DNA from: Massilia sp. HP4
GTDB lineage: Bacteria; Pseudomonadota; Gammaproteobacteria; Burkholderiales; Burkholderiaceae_D
Assembly (NCBI RefSeq): GCF_005222695.1
Contig: NZ_STGG01000070.1
Coordinates: 1 to 64,000, forward strand
Reading direction: 5' to 3'
DNA: 64,000 nt
The notes beneath the pieces were generated by a model, which saw only the letters and a program-made list of their open reading frames with translations, did no database searches and had not been told where the DNA came from. Position numbers and translations under genes: made by a program. Below are positions 17,061-25,371 of the stretch, piece by piece (the stretch's first letter is position 1; every line of letters starts with the position of its first letter).

Positions 17061-17612
17061 GTGGCCAAACTCTATTTCAGGTACTCGGCGATGAACGCCG
17101 GCAAATCGACTGCCCTGTTGCAGGTCGCCCATAACTACGAAGAGCAGGGCCAGCGGGTCAAGCTCTACACGGCCGCGATCGATAACCGCTATGGCGTCGG
17201 ACTGGTCACCTCGCGCCTGGGCGCGCAGCGCAGCGCCGAGGTCTTCGATGCCGATACCAATTTCCTCGAGCAAGTGTCGGGCGTGGCCTGCCTGCTGGTC
17301 GACGAATCGCAATTCCTTACCAGCGCCCAGGTCGGGCAACTGCACCAGCTGGCCCAGGTGCGCGGCGTGCCCGTCATCTGCTACGGCTTGCGCAGTGACT
17401 TTCGCGGCGAACCCTTCCCCGGTTCGGCCTACCTGCTGGCGCTGGCCGACGATATCGAGGAAATCAAGAATATCTGCACCTGCGGCAAGAAGGCGACCAT
17501 GAATATCCGGGTCGACGAGCAGGGTCGGCGCATCCGCGAAGGCGAGCAGGTCAGCATCGGCGGCAACGAAAGCTACCGCCAGGCCTGCGGCCGCTGCTTC
17601 TACGGCAGGTAA
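17061..17612 (+). CDS. tdk: Thymidine kinase (type II)
   Basis: 183 residues from GTG 17061, which gives the family N-terminus AKLYFRYSAMNAGKSTALLQ with its P-loop. Walker B-like LLVDESQFL, lasso region with zinc Cys pairs (CTCGKK and CGRC), and thymidine-binding FRGEPFPGS. It phosphorylates thymidine to dTMP in the salvage pathway. It is a few residues shorter at the C-terminus than E. coli Tdk (205). Its own promoter is at 17012-17020. Confidence 0.95.
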   Translation: MAKLYFRYSAMNAGKSTALLQVAHNYEEQGQRVKLYTAAIDNRYGVGLVTSRLGAQRSAEVFDADTNFLEQVSGVACLLVDESQFLTSAQVGQLHQLAQVRGVPVICYGLRSDFRGEPFPGSAYLLALADDIEEIKNICTCGKKATMNIRVDEQGRRIREGEQVSIGGNESYRQACGRCFYGR

Positions 17613-17616
17613 GGCG

Positions 17617-18195
17617 ATGATGCCCGGCTGCAGCGCATGGCTTCCGGCCGCCGCCTGCGCCGCGACGGGGCCCGCACTCGACATCTTCCTGTACCTTATT
17701 CCCTCGGCCGCGCTGGCGGTGCTGCTGTGGATTGCCTCCAGCGCCCATCCGGCGTTCTTCGTCTTCACCACTGCCGGCACCCTGTGCCATGAACTCGCGC
17801 ACTTCTCGGTCGGCCTGTTGACCAATGCCGAACCGGTCGGCATGAGCGTGTTCCCGCGCCGGATCAAGCAGCCCAAGGGAGGGCACAATTGGGAGCTCGG
17901 CTCGGTCACCTTCGCCAACCTGCGCTGGTATAACGCGGCCCCGGCCGCGCTGGCCCCGTTGCTGGTGCTGCTGGTGCCGCTCGGCGTGGCCTGGTGGCGC
18001 ACCCGCGGCGGCCTGGCCTTCGAACCGCTCGACCTGGCCATCATGTTCTTTCTTGCGCCCCAGTTCCTGTCGTTCTGGCCGTCCCCGGTCGACTGGAAGC
18101 TGGCGGCCCGTTCCTGGCCCTGGGCGCCGCTGCTGGCGCTGGCCCTGGCATGCTGGTATTTCAGGGAAGAAGTGCTAGGTATTATCAAGGCGTAA
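17617..18195 (+). CDS. Small integral membrane protein with HELAH metalloprotease-like motif
   Basis: 192 residues. Four or five hydrophobic segments (about 20-42, 48-68, 108-128, 138-155, 165-182). HELAH near residues 58-62 lies inside a membrane segment (TLCHELAHFSVGLL), the HExxH zinc motif of M50-type intramembrane proteases. A possible third ligand region, such as a conserved NPxxD, is not seen; SPVDW near residue 150 is the closest. It starts 4 nt after tdk and is probably co-transcribed. No function is assigned; it may be a divergent site-2-protease-like enzyme or a dead relative. Confidence 0.6.
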   Translation: MMPGCSAWLPAAACAATGPALDIFLYLIPSAALAVLLWIASSAHPAFFVFTTAGTLCHELAHFSVGLLTNAEPVGMSVFPRRIKQPKGGHNWELGSVTFANLRWYNAAPAALAPLLVLLVPLGVAWWRTRGGLAFEPLDLAIMFFLAPQFLSFWPSPVDWKLAARSWPWAPLLALALACWYFREEVLGIIKA

Positions 18196-18290
18196 ATACT
18201 TGGCGAAAAATCGCTTACGGCAGGCTTAATTGCGGGCGATTCCGGCGTTTCAAGCGGGACAAGCCGCCTCTGGCAGGCAGTTCTATCCTG

Positions 18291-18296
18291 TAGAAT
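18291..18296 (+). promoter_or_regulatory. Putative -10 box of prc
   Basis: TAGAAT (5/6), 82 nt before the prc start codon. CTGGCA at 18270-18275 is a weak -35 at short spacing. Confidence 0.4.
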
Positions 18297-18378
18297 GGAC
18301 CGCAAAGCGCGGTATGGCTGGCTTATCGATATGTGGTCATGTCGCATCCGCAAGGATTCACGTTCGGAGAAATGCAGA

Positions 18379-20685
18379 ATGAAGAAGCACGTGCTCATCG
18401 CCGCCATGGCATTTGCCATGTCCGCCCATGTGGTGACGGCGCAGCCAGAGAAATCGGCTGCCATCGCAACGCCGGCGCCCGCCGATTCTGCCAAGAAGGC
18501 CGCCAGTCCCAAGGCCGCCGCTCCCAATTCGCTCGAGATGAAGCCGATCGCCGCCCAGAGCCAGGCCGCCCTGTGGGCCTCGCGCGTGCTGGGCCGCTAC
18601 CATTACAGCCCGGTGCCGCTCGACGACGCGATGTCGGTCAAGATCTTCGATAGTTATTTCGACGGCCTCGATGGCGAGAAACTGTACTTTTCGCAGGCCG
18701 ACCTCGACGGTTTCGCCGATCTGCGCACCAGGATGGACGATGCCATCAATAACGAAGACCTGACCGCGCCGTTCGCCATCTACAACCTGTACCAGAAACG
18801 CTTTGCCGAACGCATGGCCTATGCGCGCGGCCTGCTCAAGACCAAGTTCGACTTCAGTACCGACGAAACCATGGAGCTCGACCGCGAAAAGGCAGCCTGG
18901 GCCAAGAGCGAAGACGAGATCCGCGACCTGTGGCGCAAGCGCGTCAAGAACGACTGGCTGCGCCTCAAGCTGGCCGGCAAGGATGACAAATCGATCCGCG
19001 AAACGCTGGACAAGCGCTACGACAACTACGTCAACCGCATCCGCAAGCTGAACAACGAGGACGTGTTCCAGATGTTCATGAACGCCTACGCGACCGCGAT
19101 CGAGCCGCACACCAACTACCTCGGGCCGCGCTCGGCCGACAACTTCGACATCGCCATGCGCCTGTCGCTCGAAGGCATCGGTTGCTCGCTGGAGTCGCGC
19201 GACGACTACACCATCATCCGCCAGATCGTGCCGGGCAGCCCGGCCGAGAAATCGGGCAAGCTGAAGGTCGGCGACCGCATCGTCGGCGTGGCCCAGGACA
19301 ACAAGCCATTCGTCGACGTGCTGGGCTGGCGCCTGGACGACGTGGTGGCGCTGGTGCGCGGCAAGAAGGGCACGACCGTGCGTCTCGACGTGATCCCGGG
19401 CGATGGCGGCGTGGACGCAAAGCATGTCACCGTCTCCCTGGTGCGCAACAAGATCAGCATGGAAGAGCAGGCCGCCAAGAAGTCGATCATCAAGGTCAAG
19501 GACAACGGCGTCGAGCGCCGCATCGGCGTCATCTCGCTGCCGACCTTCTACCAGGATTTCGAGGCGCGCCGCAAGGGCGACCGTGATTTCCGCAGTGCGA
19601 CCCGCGACGTCGAGCGCATCCTGGCCGAACTCAAGAAAGACAAGGTCGACAACGTCCTGATCGACCTGCGCAACAACGGCGGCGGCTCGCTGATCGAGGC
19701 GGTCGAACTGACCGGCCTGTTCATCGACAAGGGCCCGGTCGTGATGCAGCGCACCGCCGAGGGGCGGGTCGAAGTCGAAAGCGACACCAAGCCGGGACTG
19801 GCCTGGGATGGTCCGATGGGCGTCATGATCAACCGCGGTTCGGCCTCGGCGTCCGAGATCTTCGCCGCGGCGATCCAGGATTACGGTCGCGGCCTGGTGA
19901 TCGGCGAACCGAGCTTCGGCAAGGGCACGGTCCAGACCCTGATCGACCTCGACCGCTTTGCGCCGAACGAAAAGATGCGTTATGGCGAGCTCAAGATGAC
20001 CATCGCCCAGTTCTTCCGTATCAATGGCGGCACCACCCAGCTGCGCGGCGTGACGCCGGACATCAAGCTGCCGGTGCTGACCGATATGGAATCCTTCGGC
20101 GAATCGTCGTATGACAACGCGCTGCCCTGGGTCGCGATCAAGCCGGCGCAATACATGCCGCTGGGCGATCTCAAGGAACTCGTCGCGCCACTGCAGAAGC
20201 GCCACGAAGAACGCATCGCCAACGACAAGGACTTCCAGTTCCTGCAAGAAGACATCAACGAGGTCCTCAAGCTGCGCAAGGAAAACGTGATCTCGCTGAA
20301 CGAAGCCGTGCGCCGCAAGGAACGCGATGCCCAGGATGCACGTTCGAAGATGCGCGAGGCGCGCCTGGCGGGTACCTCCACGACGCCGGACGAGCCGGCA
20401 AGCGGCCCCGGCAGCAACGAGAAGCGCGCCGAGACGCCGGATCCGACCAAGCCCGAGAAATCGGTGGTCGCCTTGCGCGGCACCCCGCGCCAGGACGACG
20501 GCCTGCAATACGACGAGCGCAATCTGCAGGCCGAACTGGCAGCCGAAAAGGCGGCCAAGGATGCCAAGGACGTGATGCTGCAAGAGGCCGCGAACATCCT
20601 GGCTGACGAGGTTGGCATGCTCAAGACGGATAGCCGGATGGCATTGCGCGTCATGCCGTATATGACGGTCGCCGACAGCAAGTAA
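18379..20685 (+). CDS. prc: Carboxy-terminal processing (tail-specific) protease Prc, S41 family
   Basis: 768 residues with GGAGA upstream of the ATG; signal peptide MKKHVLIAAMAFAMSAHVVTA. Long N-terminal helical domain (about 60-250), PDZ domain (DDYTIIRQIVPGSPAEKSG, about residues 275-360), S41 core with the Ser/Lys dyad in RGSASASEIFAAAIQ and GEPSFGKGTVQ, then a C-terminal DUF3340-type helical region with a charged low-complexity stretch (ARLAGTSTTPDEP). The periplasmic enzyme degrades ssrA-like or non-polar-ended proteins and processes cell-wall hydrolases and lipoproteins. A single transcription unit closed by a good terminator. Confidence 0.95.
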   Translation: MKKHVLIAAMAFAMSAHVVTAQPEKSAAIATPAPADSAKKAASPKAAAPNSLEMKPIAAQSQAALWASRVLGRYHYSPVPLDDAMSVKIFDSYFDGLDGEKLYFSQADLDGFADLRTRMDDAINNEDLTAPFAIYNLYQKRFAERMAYARGLLKTKFDFSTDETMELDREKAAWAKSEDEIRDLWRKRVKNDWLRLKLAGKDDKSIRETLDKRYDNYVNRIRKLNNEDVFQMFMNAYATAIEPHTNYLGPRSADNFDIAMRLSLEGIGCSLESRDDYTIIRQIVPGSPAEKSGKLKVGDRIVGVAQDNKPFVDVLGWRLDDVVALVRGKKGTTVRLDVIPGDGGVDAKHVTVSLVRNKISMEEQAAKKSIIKVKDNGVERRIGVISLPTFYQDFEARRKGDRDFRSATRDVERILAELKKDKVDNVLIDLRNNGGGSLIEAVELTGLFIDKGPVVMQRTAEGRVEVESDTKPGLAWDGPMGVMINRGSASASEIFAAAIQDYGRGLVIGEPSFGKGTVQTLIDLDRFAPNEKMRYGELKMTIAQFFRINGGTTQLRGVTPDIKLPVLTDMESFGESSYDNALPWVAIKPAQYMPLGDLKELVAPLQKRHEERIANDKDFQFLQEDINEVLKLRKENVISLNEAVRRKERDAQDARSKMREARLAGTSTTPDEPASGPGSNEKRAETPDPTKPEKSVVALRGTPRQDDGLQYDERNLQAELAAEKAAKDAKDVMLQEAANILADEVGMLKTDSRMALRVMPYMTVADSK

Positions 20686-20732
20686 ATTTGTACCGTGACG
20701 CAGCGCCGTTTGCGCGCTGCCCTTGAGAAAGG

Positions 20733-20761
20733 CTGCATCCCTCACCGGATGCAGTCTTTTT
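20733..20761 (+). terminator. Rho-independent terminator of prc
   Basis: Stem CTGCATCC / GGATGCAG, 6-nt loop CTCACC, followed by TCTTTTTATTTT. Confidence 0.88.
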
Positions 20762-21063
20762 ATTTTCCGTGGTCAATTGATGTTGTAGCGACGCAGGGAT
20801 GGTGTTTGCGAGGCTAGCAAGGTTAACAGGGTTGCATGGAGAAAGATCGCTGGGTTGGCAGAAAGAACTCTTCCGTGAACTTTGATCTCGGTAAATTGAA
20901 TATCCTAAACTACGCAGTTAAATAGTCTATTTTTGCTACAACTCAGCAATAAACTTCTATGCACGATTTGATTTCGGTCAAAACTTGAGTTTTTGACAGT
21001 TGTGCTACGATGACTCCGTGGTTGTAAAAATAATAATCCTTACTTACCTTAGGAGTTATCTTC
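20762..21063 (+). promoter_or_regulatory. AT-rich regulatory region upstream of the PEP-CTERM gene
   Basis: This 300-nt gap is distinctly more AT-rich than its neighbours and holds no gene. It contains TTGCT-N7-AGCAA (20933-20949), a longer inverted repeat GTCAAAACT-TG-AGTTTTTGAC (20977-20997, one bulge), and an extended -10 TGCTACGAT (21003-21011). The second repeat covers the -35 position, so control by a DNA-binding regulator is inferred. A ribosome-binding site AGGAG is at 21051-21055. No sigma-54 motif was found. Confidence 0.5.
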
Positions 21064-21825
21064 ATGCTAATTCGCCATCTCGTTGTTGCTGGGCTTCTGG
21101 CAAGCGCCGGTGCGGCCCAGGCAGACGTCGTTTCGACGACAGGCTTCCAGAATGGATGGACCGCCGGCAACGGCAGCAGTGTGATCGGTTCCGGCGTGCT
21201 GGGCAATGACGTCAGCCTGGTCGGCGGCGTCGCGCACAGCGCGAACGGTGACCTGTCGAGCGCGCTGGTCGGAAAGGCCAGCGCCAGCCTGTCTTCTGCC
21301 GACGCACAAAGACTGTTTGTCCAGCAAGGCATCGACGCCAATTATGTTTTGAGCGGCGGTAATGGCCTGCTGGCAGCCCGTTACGGCAACTCCGTGTCGG
21401 TGATCAATGACGGCGATGACGTCAAGATCCTGCCTGGCCAGAATGCCGGCGGCGGCGCGGCGCCAGGCGGTCCGGTCGGCGATGCCGGTCCGGTCCCGGG
21501 CGGCGGTTTTCCTGCGGGCGGCGGCAATCCGGCTCCGGGTGGCGGCAGCAGCGCGCCGGGCGGTGGCAATGCAGCGCCGGGCAATGGCAACACCGCTCCA
21601 GGCAATGGCAGCGGCCCGGCAGCACCGGGTTCGGGCAACGACAGCGGCGGCGGTAGCGTCGTCGTGCCGGGCCCTGGCGCCGATCCGGTGTTCCAGTTGC
21701 CAGTCCAGGACGAGATCGGCGCACTGCCCGACGAAATCAACGCCGTGCCAGAACCGGGCACGATCGCCCTGATGCTGGCCGGCCTGGTCGGCGCTGGCGC
21801 CTTCTCGCGTCGCCGCACCAAGTAA
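21064..21825 (+). CDS. PEP-CTERM sorting domain protein with Gly/Pro/Asn-rich low-complexity region
   Basis: 253 residues. Signal peptide MLIRHLVVAGLLASAGAAQA. Residues about 22-120 form a folded-looking domain with no recognised family. Residues about 122-200 are repeats of APGGG, PGNG and GSG type. The C-terminus is a textbook PEP-CTERM signal: VPEPGTIALMLAGLVGAGAF followed by SRRRTK, i.e. PEP motif, membrane helix and basic tail. The helix is cut by an exosortase (not in this window) and the protein is displayed or released with the extracellular matrix. Probably a surface or biofilm protein. Confidence 0.85.
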   Translation: MLIRHLVVAGLLASAGAAQADVVSTTGFQNGWTAGNGSSVIGSGVLGNDVSLVGGVAHSANGDLSSALVGKASASLSSADAQRLFVQQGIDANYVLSGGNGLLAARYGNSVSVINDGDDVKILPGQNAGGGAAPGGPVGDAGPVPGGGFPAGGGNPAPGGGSSAPGGGNAAPGNGNTAPGNGSGPAAPGSGNDSGGGSVVVPGPGADPVFQLPVQDEIGALPDEINAVPEPGTIALMLAGLVGAGAFSRRRTK

Positions 21826-21830
21826 TATCC

Positions 21831-21878
21831 GCCGAGCCTGATCAGGCTCGGCACCGCGCCGCCCACGCTTGGCGGCGC
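21831..21878 (+). terminator. Palindrome plus GC hairpin after the PEP-CTERM gene
   Basis: A perfect 22-bp palindrome (21831-21852, half-site GCCGAGCCTGA), then a second perfect hairpin GCGCCGCC-CACGCTT-GGCGGCGC (21856-21878). Neither has a T-run, so termination may be weak or Rho-dependent; an mRNA 3' stabilising role is also possible. Confidence 0.5.
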
Positions 21879-21896
21879 GCCCGATTCAGGTACAAT
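21868..21896 (+). promoter_or_regulatory. Putative promoter of the acyl-CoA dehydrogenase operon
   Basis: CTTGGC (21868-21873), 17-bp spacer, TACAAT (21891-21896). The -35 lies inside the second hairpin of the preceding gene. The start codon is at 21945 after CAAGGAGA. Confidence 0.5.
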
Positions 21897-21944
21897 CCTT
21901 GTGAACGATCGTGCTATTCAAGACGACAACAACAAGGAGACCGC

Positions 21945-23147
21945 ATGGACCTGCTTTACTCCGACGAGGACCTGGCCTTTCGCGACCAGGTCCGCGCCTT
22001 CCTCGCCTCGAACCTCCCGCCAGAAGTCCAGCACAAGGTGCGCCAGCACCTGCGCCTGCAGCGCGACGACTACGTTCGCTGGCACCGCATCCTGGCCGCC
22101 CAGGGCTGGGCCGCGCCCGGCTGGCCGGTCGAGTACGGCGGCCCCGGCTGGACGCCGGTGCAGCGCCACCTGTTCGAGGAGGAATGCGCATTGGCCGGCA
22201 CGCCGCCGGTCCTGCCGTTCGGCGTCAATATGGTCGCGCCCGTGATCATGGCCTTCGGCAACCAGCAGCAGAAGGCATATTACCTGCCGCGCATCCTGTC
22301 CTGCGAGGACTGGTGGTGCCAGGGATATTCGGAACCCGGCGCCGGCTCGGACCTGGCCGCGCTCAAGACCAGTGCGCGCCGTGCGACAGATGGTGAAGGC
22401 GACCATTACATCGTCAACGGCCAGAAGACCTGGACCACGCTGGCCCAGCATGCCGACATGATTTTCTGCCTGGTGCGCACCGATGCCGGCGTGCGCAAGC
22501 AAGAGGGCATTTCCTTCCTGTTGATCGATATGCGCAGCCCCGGCGTGACGGTGCGCCCGATCGCGATGCTCGACGAAGACCATGAGGTCAACGAAGTCTT
22601 CTTCGACAATGTGCGGGTGCCGGTCGCCAACCTGGTGGGCCAGGAAAACCGCGGCTGGACCTATGCCAAATACCTGCTGGGCCATGAGCGCACCGGCATC
22701 GCCGCGGTCGGACGCTCCAAGCGCGAACTGGCCTTCGTCAAGCGCCTGGCATTACGCGAACAGAAGCGCGGTCGGCCGCTGCTGGACGATCCCCTGTTCG
22801 GCGCCAGGGTGGCAGCGCTCGAGATCGAACTGATGGCGCTCGAGATGACGGTGCTGCGCGTGCTGGCCAGGGGCGAGTCCGCGCCCGGCCCCGAAGCGTC
22901 GATGCTGAAGGTGAAGGGCACCGAGATCCAGCAGGCGCTCACCGAGCTGATGGTGGAAGCGGCCGGCCCGCTGGCACTGCCTTTCGATCCAGCCTACCTG
23001 GATGGCGGCCGCGAACACGCGCTCGCGGGCGACGACGATGCGGCGCCACTCGCAGGCTACTACTTCAATTACCGCAAGACCTCGATCTATGGCGGGTCGA
23101 ACGAAATCCAACGCAATATCATCTCCCAGATGATCCTGGGACTGTGA
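21945..23147 (+). CDS. Acyl-CoA dehydrogenase, subunit A of a probable heteromeric pair
   Basis: 400 residues. FAD- and substrate-binding motifs: YSEPGAGSDLAALKT and later KTWTTLAQHADM. The C-terminal IYGGSNEIQRNIISQ is the ACAD signature 2. It oxidises an acyl-CoA to the 2-enoyl-CoA. It stands first in an operon with a second, divergent ACAD (7 nt gap) and two MaoC-type proteins; adjacent unequal ACAD genes usually encode an alpha2beta2 enzyme acting on bulky CoA esters (steroid side chains, cyclic acids). The actual substrate is inferred only in class. Confidence 0.9.
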   Translation: MDLLYSDEDLAFRDQVRAFLASNLPPEVQHKVRQHLRLQRDDYVRWHRILAAQGWAAPGWPVEYGGPGWTPVQRHLFEEECALAGTPPVLPFGVNMVAPVIMAFGNQQQKAYYLPRILSCEDWWCQGYSEPGAGSDLAALKTSARRATDGEGDHYIVNGQKTWTTLAQHADMIFCLVRTDAGVRKQEGISFLLIDMRSPGVTVRPIAMLDEDHEVNEVFFDNVRVPVANLVGQENRGWTYAKYLLGHERTGIAAVGRSKRELAFVKRLALREQKRGRPLLDDPLFGARVAALEIELMALEMTVLRVLARGESAPGPEASMLKVKGTEIQQALTELMVEAAGPLALPFDPAYLDGGREHALAGDDDAAPLAGYYFNYRKTSIYGGSNEIQRNIISQMILGL

Positions 23148-23154
23148 GGACGGC

Positions 23155-24324
23155 ATGCATTTCGAACTGAACCAGGAGCAGTTGCAGCTGGCCGATGCGA
23201 TCCGGCGCTGGATCGGACGCGATTACCGCTTCGATGCGCGGCGCGCGATCGTCCATTCCGATGCCGGCGTGTCGCCCGACGCCTGGGCCACCATGGTGGA
23301 ACTGGGCCTGACGGCGCTGCCGGTGGCCGAGGAGCACGGCGGCTTCGGTGGTGACGCCGTCGCGATGTTCGGCGTCATGCAGGAACTCGGCCGTGGACTG
23401 GTGGTCGAACCGTATATGGCGACGGTGCTGGGCGCCGAGTTCCTGCGCCTGGGCGGCGCGCACGGCGCCTTGCTCGAGGGGGTGGCTGGGGGTGAACTGA
23501 AACTCGCCTGTGCATTGGGCGAACGTCAGTCACGGCACGACGCCTTCGACATCGCCACTTGCGCCCAGACCGTCGATGGCGGCTACCGCCTGCATGGCGA
23601 AAAGCGCGTGGTGCTGCATGGCGCAGCGGCCGGCGTGCTGGTGGTGTCGGCGCGGCTTGCCGGCGCGGGGCGAGGCATCGATGGCGTGACCCTGTTCGCG
23701 GTGCCGGCCGAAAGTGCGGGCCTGGGCGTTACCAGTTACCGCACACTCGATGGCTTGCGCGCGGCCACGATCGCGCTCGATGGCGTGGTGGTGGGCGCAG
23801 ATGCGGTAATCGGGCGCGCGGGCGAGGGCGGCGCCATCCTCGATGCGGCGCTCGACTATGGCGCCGGCCTGCTGTGCGCCGAGGCGCTGGGGGCGATGCA
23901 GGCGCTGTTCGACACGACGCTCGAGTATCTCAAGACGCGCCAGCAGTTCGGCGCGCCGATCGGCAAGTTCCAGGCCTTGCAGCACCGCATGGCCGATATG
24001 GCGATCCACCTGGAACAGGCGCGTTCGATGGCCTTGCTGGCAGCGCTGACCCTGGCGCGCACGCGGGGCGATGCGGGTGCTAATCCGGGCCCCGATGCTG
24101 CAGCGCGCCGGCGCGTCGTGTCGGCCGCCAAGTACCGCGTGGGCCTGGCTGCGCGCTTCATCGGCCAGAACGCCATCCAGCTGCATGGCGGCATGGGCGT
24201 GACCGACGAGCTGCCGGCCTCGCACTATTTCAAGCGCCTGTCGCTGATCGAACTGACGCTGGGCGATATGGACCACCATCTGGAGCGCTTCATTGCGCAA
24301 CCAGGCTTCAGGGAGGCCGCATGA
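23155..24324 (+). CDS. Acyl-CoA dehydrogenase, subunit B of a probable heteromeric pair
   Basis: 389 residues. Shorter motifs than a canonical ACAD: EEHGGFGGDAVAMFGVMQELGRG in the N-terminal domain, RQQFGAPIGKFQALQHRMADM, and AIQLHGGMGVTDELPASHYFKR near the end. The middle beta domain lacks a clear EPxxGSD motif, typical of the second subunit of heterotetrameric ACADs. It starts 7 nt after subunit A and overlaps the next gene by ATGA, so all are co-translated. Confidence 0.88.
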   Translation: MHFELNQEQLQLADAIRRWIGRDYRFDARRAIVHSDAGVSPDAWATMVELGLTALPVAEEHGGFGGDAVAMFGVMQELGRGLVVEPYMATVLGAEFLRLGGAHGALLEGVAGGELKLACALGERQSRHDAFDIATCAQTVDGGYRLHGEKRVVLHGAAAGVLVVSARLAGAGRGIDGVTLFAVPAESAGLGVTSYRTLDGLRAATIALDGVVVGADAVIGRAGEGGAILDAALDYGAGLLCAEALGAMQALFDTTLEYLKTRQQFGAPIGKFQALQHRMADMAIHLEQARSMALLAALTLARTRGDAGANPGPDAAARRRVVSAAKYRVGLAARFIGQNAIQLHGGMGVTDELPASHYFKRLSLIELTLGDMDHHLERFIAQPGFREAA

Positions 24325-24854
24325 GGGCAGCACCAGACGGCGCGGCAGGCATGCCGGCAGGCGCAACAGACAACCAGGGCGCGGGCGCGCTGGCCGGCAA
24401 GCGCTGGTATTTTGAAGACTTCCACCCCGGCCAGCAGATCGACCTGGGCCAGCGCACCGTCACCGAAGCCGAGATCCTCGCCTTCGCGCGCGAGTTCGAT
24501 CCGCAGTCCTTCCACGTCGACGCGGCGGCCGCGCAGGCATCGCTGTACGGCGGCCTGATCGCCAGCGGCTGGCATACCTGCAGCATGATGATGCGGATGG
24601 TGGTCGACGGCCTGCTCAATTCGGCCTCGGGCATGGGTTCGCCCGGCCTGGACGGCGTACGCTGGCTGCAGCCGGTGCGCGCCGGCGACACGCTGCGCGT
24701 GCGCTACCTCACGCGCCAGGTCAAGGCCTCCAGCACCAGGCCCGATCGCGGCGTCGTCTGGTCGACCTGGATCGCCACCAACCAGCACGGCGTCGACGTG
24801 TGCACGGTCGACGGCATGAGCATGTACGGGCGCCGTCCCGCGACGGAGGATTGA
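24321..24854 (+). CDS. MaoC family enoyl-CoA hydratase-like protein (first of pair)
   Basis: 177 residues, ATGA overlap with the upstream ACAD. The hot-dog fold segment FAREFDPQSFHVDAAAAQASLYGGLIASGWHT carries the (R)-hydratase motif with its Asp and His. The first 25 residues are Ala/Gly-rich; a later start at the internal ATG (GMPAG) is possible. It probably hydrates the enoyl-CoA made by the ACAD pair, perhaps as a heterodimer with the next MaoC protein. Confidence 0.85.
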   Translation: MRAAPDGAAGMPAGATDNQGAGALAGKRWYFEDFHPGQQIDLGQRTVTEAEILAFAREFDPQSFHVDAAAAQASLYGGLIASGWHTCSMMMRMVVDGLLNSASGMGSPGLDGVRWLQPVRAGDTLRVRYLTRQVKASSTRPDRGVVWSTWIATNQHGVDVCTVDGMSMYGRRPATED

Positions 24855-25309
24855 TGGCCACTACGATCGCGCTCGACGCGCTGCCGGCGCATATCGGCAG
24901 CGAGGTCGCCGTCTCCGACTGGTTCGAGGTCGGGCAAGACCGCATCGCCACCTTCGCCGATGCGACCGACGACCACCAATGGATCCACCTCGACCCCGAG
25001 CGCTGCAGGCGCGAGTCGCCGTTCGGCCAGACTGTGGCGCACGGCTTCCTGACCCTCTCGCTGCTGCCGGCCATGCTCGGCAGCGCGCTGGCAATCGACG
25101 GCATGCGCATGGGCGTGAACTATGGCCTGAACAAGGTGCGCTTCCCGAGTCCGCTGCCGGCCGGCAGCCGGGTGCGCGGGCGCTGGCTGCTGCGCGGCGC
25201 CGATGCGGTCGCCGGTGGCTGGCAATTTACCTGGGATGTGACGATCGAGGCCGAGGGCGCCGCCAAACCGGTGTGCGCGGCAGAGTTCCTGATTCGCTGC
25301 TACGCCTGA
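24854..25309 (+). CDS. MaoC family dehydratase (NodN-like, second of pair)
   Basis: 151 residues. The ATG shares its A with the TGA of the preceding gene. Hydratase-2 motif FADATDDHQWIHLDPERC followed by FGQTVAHGFLTLSLLP. Hot-dog fold, cytoplasmic. Paired MaoC genes beside paired ACAD genes resemble steroid or terpenoid CoA-ester degradation clusters, but no dedicated ring-cleavage or thiolase genes are present here. Last gene of the operon; 62 nt separate it from the convergent diguanylate cyclase gene. Confidence 0.87.
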   Translation: MATTIALDALPAHIGSEVAVSDWFEVGQDRIATFADATDDHQWIHLDPERCRRESPFGQTVAHGFLTLSLLPAMLGSALAIDGMRMGVNYGLNKVRFPSPLPAGSRVRGRWLLRGADAVAGGWQFTWDVTIEAEGAAKPVCAAEFLIRCYA

Positions 25310-25371
25310 CGCGCCACTGTCACACCCTGCAGCTTGAGGCGCCGCTATCACGCCCAACGCGGCCCGGCTGG

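Noticed and set aside
16308..18527. Long minus-strand frame over the acetyltransferase, tdk and HELAH genes
   Set aside because: Crosses three genes with their own start sites and a tdk extended -10; translation shows no domain.
18358..20745. A 795-codon minus-strand frame over prc
   Set aside because: Mirror frame of the S41 protease gene; no ribosome-binding site or family match.
20950..20990. Sigma-54 promoter upstream of the PEP-CTERM gene
   Set aside because: GCACG near 20961 is present but the required GC at -12 with correct spacing is not.
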